Assembly: GCA_000697355.1 (NCBI GenBank)
Contig: JNEN01001213.1
Location: 1 to 64,000, forward strand
Source of the DNA: Syncephalastrum monosporum B8922
Taxonomy: Eukaryota; Mucoromycota; Mucoromycetes; Mucorales; Syncephalastraceae
Direction of reading: 5' to 3'
Length of the DNA: 64,000 bases
The position numbers and the translations under genes were made by a program. The notes under the pieces were generated by a model. The model saw nothing but the letters and a program-made list of their open reading frames with translations. It was not told the origin of the DNA and ran no database searches. This document shows, piece after piece, positions 60,889-64,000 of this stretch (its first letter is position 1; each line of letters opens with the position of its first letter).

Positions 60889-62864
60889 TTACACCTTGAT
60901 GTTTTCCGCAAGCTTGGCTTGGTTCTTTTCCATGCGAGCCGCTCTCCAGCGAGGTCCGTATTTCAGAAGGATAGGGAGCAGCGCGTTAGAGACCACCAGG
61001 ATCAGGCCCAGGATAGTGAACATCCATCCGGTGCCGACGCGCTGGATGCCGGGCTCAATAGCAACGGTGGCGGCAGCACTGTTGTCATATGCGTCAATAT
61101 GCGGAAACAAGTTTACTGTTGTATTGGTACTTACCCAATCAAGCAACGGAGAAGGTTATTGGTAGCAGAAATAGATGCACTTTTGCCAGTAAATAGATCA
61201 ATGAGCAGAGTCTGGAAGACATTATAGATAGCAGTGACACCGTACGCAGCTGGCAGCAGATAGATGGGTGAGTATTTTTTTCTCTTGTTTTCAATATCTC
61301 GCACTTACAAAAAAATTGCAGAATGAGAGCGGCCGCGAGGTGTGCATTGACCCAAAGCACCCAGCCGTAAGCAATCGTCACGGCCTGGACGAGCAAAGCC
61401 TGGATCCACACTGTGCGGAGGCGCGCCTTGAAGATGGGAAACTCAGCCGAGAGCTGACTGCCCTTGGATTTGGCGTCCGGGATGCCCGCCTGTTTCGCAG
61501 TGATACGGAAATCGCGGTCGAGGATGCGACCCTCCGTCAAGGAGCCGAGGATGCATGCGACACCCTGACAGAGATAGCAAAGACCGACTTGAAGTTCGCT
61601 GAGGTTGTAAATGTCGGCAAACAAGGTCGACGTGCTCGTCAGGTAACAGTAGTATACCGCATAATGGAGAGCATTAAAGAGCAAGGCGGCAAAGACATCC
61701 TTTTCAAAAAGGTAGCGCACAGGTTCGAGCACGTTGGGAATCTTGCGGAAGCGGGCACCCGACACCGTAGGCGCGAGCGGGGCTCCTTGCTTGCGCAGCA
61801 CGCGGCGTTTGAGCCATTGGTCAGGGGTCGGGTTGCAGTACGCGGCCGAGCCATTACCAACGAGCGATCGCAAGGTTTCAGGCAACAGAAATACAATGCC
61901 GGCGAAGAGGACACCTCCGATCATGAGAAGAATCCAGAAAATCCAGCTATTTTGTATGAGGCTTTTGCTTTCTTTGTTCAGTTCCTAGGAACTTACCGCC
62001 ATGAGAGTTCCTGAGAGATGATACCGCCTAGAACAGGTCCGATCACAGGGGCCAGCATTTGTCCGCACGAGAACACGCCGAAGAAGGTACCTCGTCTATA
62101 GCATGGAGCGTGAGTGGGTGTTATCAATAGTCAGTGCATACACTTACTCGGAGGGGGTGGTCGTATCACCCACGACTCCAGCGCCTGTAAACGTTATTGT
62201 CAGTATTTTTCATATACCTAACACATACGTGGCAAGTTACCGATCGCAATGACGGAGCTAGCACCAATAGCTTGAAGCATGCGTAGGATCAACAGAATAT
62301 GGTATGCCGGTGCCAAAGCCAGACCGACACAGGAGCCCAGATAGACGGCGAGTGTGGCAATGTAGACAGGGCGACGGCCCCATGTATCCGCAAGCGGACC
62401 CCACACAGCGGGTGCCAGGCCCTGGAAGATCATGTAGCCCGTCACGGTCAAGTTGATCAGTTCTGTTGTTGTGTGGAGATCCTGTATATTTGAACATATA
62501 TGGTATAATCCATGAGGATAGGTGAATGAGTCAAAAGAAAAATTTGAAGGTTACAAAGAGAACCAGGATGATGATGCATTACGTCTTTGATGGCGTCCAG
62601 CGCAGGAAAATAAATGTTCGCGGACAAGGTCGAAAGAATACCAGTCGAGGCAATGATCAGCAAAATCAGCGTCTTTTTTGCTTTGGAAAAGATAGAGTAG
62701 GGTTCGTGTTGAGATGAGGTACTGGTCGCGACTTTATTCATAGCTAGGCCTTCGTCCTTGGTCGGTGGATCATGTTGAGCCGCCTTTTCTTCATCAAACA
62801 GCGTTGGTAGCGTGCTGACGTTTTCCGAGATGCTACTGCACAAGGACTCAGCAATGGTCTTCAT
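60889..62864 (-). CDS. Major facilitator superfamily transporter, DHA1 (drug:H+ antiporter-1) family
   Basis: Seven exons, 62864-62583, 62481-62241, 62184-62148, 62095-61997, 61946-61309, 61249-61135 and 61078-60889, give 533 aa; the third exon is only 37 nt. After a hydrophilic N-terminus the first span is LILLIIASTGILSTLSANIYFPAL. MFS motif A reads GPLADTWGRRPVY and the antiporter motif C is MLAPVIGPVLGG. A second six-helix bundle follows a loop holding RRVLRKQGAP. The NIYFPALDAI and ADIYNLSE features match the Qdr/Dtr1/Aqr1 group of fungal DHA1 pumps, which export drugs, polyamines or weak acids at the plasma membrane. Substrate is unknown. Confidence 0.9.
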
Positions 62865-64000
62865 GGTATCAAAGACGGCCTTTTCTGAGGATATGTAAAA
62901 CTGAAGAACAAGTGGGGGGCCTGCTAAGTCAAAGAAACCAGAGAAAAGAAAAAAAGATATGTGAGTGTGTGTCTCCTTTATTTTTTAGGCCGTGCCGATG
63001 ACATCCGTGTAACTTTAAACTTGCGCCACCAAAAAAGAAAAAGACAAAAAAAAAAAAGAGACACCGCTTACGGCGTTTTTCTAACCTCCTAAGGCAATAA
63101 TCGTCGCATGGTGTCACGCGAAGACTATGGGTATTTATGACAGTATGATATGATAGTAACCAGCAGGTCGTCCTACGGCAGGATGCAGTTTCAAAACAAA
63201 AGAAAGAGAAATAGCTCAAGGGTGTTATTGGGTGGGAACGGGACGGACATCGCTTCCTATTCCCGTGGCTTTATGCAGGAGAAATAAGGAACAGTTCCTA
63301 GGCACCCATATGGTCTTCCTGAGCATTTACGACTCTCTCGCAAGTATGAGCTGCCCGGATGTCCGACATGCAGACGGGCAGAGAAAATGATATGCATCTC
63401 GTAGATTTGCAGAATAATTAGTCCCACTGTTCAAGTCATAAAGTCATATCAAAGAAGAAGGTGAGAAAATGATGAAGGACCTATCTATATGAGAGAGACG
63501 TGTATTTCCAATGGCAGCGGCTCGCACTTCAGTAAATAGGCACGCATCATTCCTTTGTTATCTCATAGCTGCCTGTAATCAACTTTCTGTGCTGTGCGAC
63601 TTCTTTTTTTTCGCGCCAAAATCGTCCCTAAATTGGGTTTAGGCAACTATCACTGTAATGAAAAGACTGAAAGATATTTGGAAGGAGCTAGTGAGAGGCA
63701 GGACAATCATCACTATAATGAGCATAACGACCGAAAGGCCCGATCTTACGTTGATAAGTAGTCTCTCTACTCAGGGCCCGGTCCCCGATACGAGAGTATA
63801 CCAGATGGGGTACTCACAGTAGCACTTTTCTCGTTGCATCACGGGAACTGTCAATTCTTTTAAATAAACACTTCCGAGTCAACAAACAACAACATCATGT
63901 AAACAGACAAACATAGCTTTTATTTTCGATCGCATACTGCGTTTGTTGCCTGTCCCCGAGCGCACGGAGTACAAAAAAGGATCGGCACGCACTTTTTGTG
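62865..64000. other. Intergenic upstream of the transporter: no gene seen
   Basis: About 1.1 kb with A-runs and short frames only. A small repeat pair (CAACTATCACTGTAATG and CAATCATCACTATAATG, about 63643-63719) is the only structure noticed. Confidence 0.5.

Overview
The window looks like nuclear DNA of a filamentous fungus, most likely an early-diverging lineage such as Mucoromycota. Genes carry many short GT-AG introns (mostly about 45-120 nt), the coding complement is clearly fungal (Ede1, Sst2/FlbA-type RGS, Def1, Gid8, Ima1, Vma9), and a complete BRCA2 with BRC repeats and an OB-fold domain is present, which most ascomycete yeasts lack. Species is inference only. I rebuilt exon structures by hand; for nearly all genes below, splice sites and reading phase agree from start to stop.

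Layout. 1-1.5 kb: a non-autonomous DNA transposon with long inverted repeats and a 9-bp target duplication, the end of a second copy at base 1, a tandem repeat and a decayed LINE 3' end. 2.2-9.6 kb: EDE1 (endocytic scaffold) and a DEP-RGS regulator, both +. 10.9-14.7 kb: BRCA2, -. 14.9-20.8 kb: IMA1 and DEF1, +, with a doubtful small - gene between them. 22-28.5 kb: an unrecognised membrane-anchored helical protein (+), a bZIP factor (-), a P-loop kinase (+) and GID8 (-). 29-33.2 kb: a tandem segmental duplication with two F-box genes, the second frameshifted. 34.1-37.8 kb: NSE3 (-), VMA9 (-, too small and split for simple ORF finding) and RPL17 (+). 38-42.3 kb: a 1,332-aa F-box/LRR protein with a long tryptophan-dotted disordered tail (-). 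43 kb: a small secreted Cys-rich protein. 45.5-51 kb: ELP1 in 27 exons (+). 51.8-52.9 kb: a basic, disordered protein (-). 53-56.2 kb: a gene-poor, AT-rich stretch. 56.2-62.9 kb: IDI1 (-) sharing a 147-bp promoter with an unknown gene (+), another unknown gene (+) and an MFS transporter (-).

The genes do not form a pathway cluster. Themes are ordinary housekeeping: homologous recombination and SMC5/6 (BRCA2, NSE3), Pol II damage response (DEF1), tRNA wobble modification (ELP1), endocytosis, V-ATPase, ubiquitin ligases (GID8, F-box proteins) and isoprenoid synthesis. I did not find a convincing new multi-gene system; the most unusual items are the transposon, the F-box fusion protein, the NSE3 start exon, the tRNA-like element and several unrecognised spliced genes.
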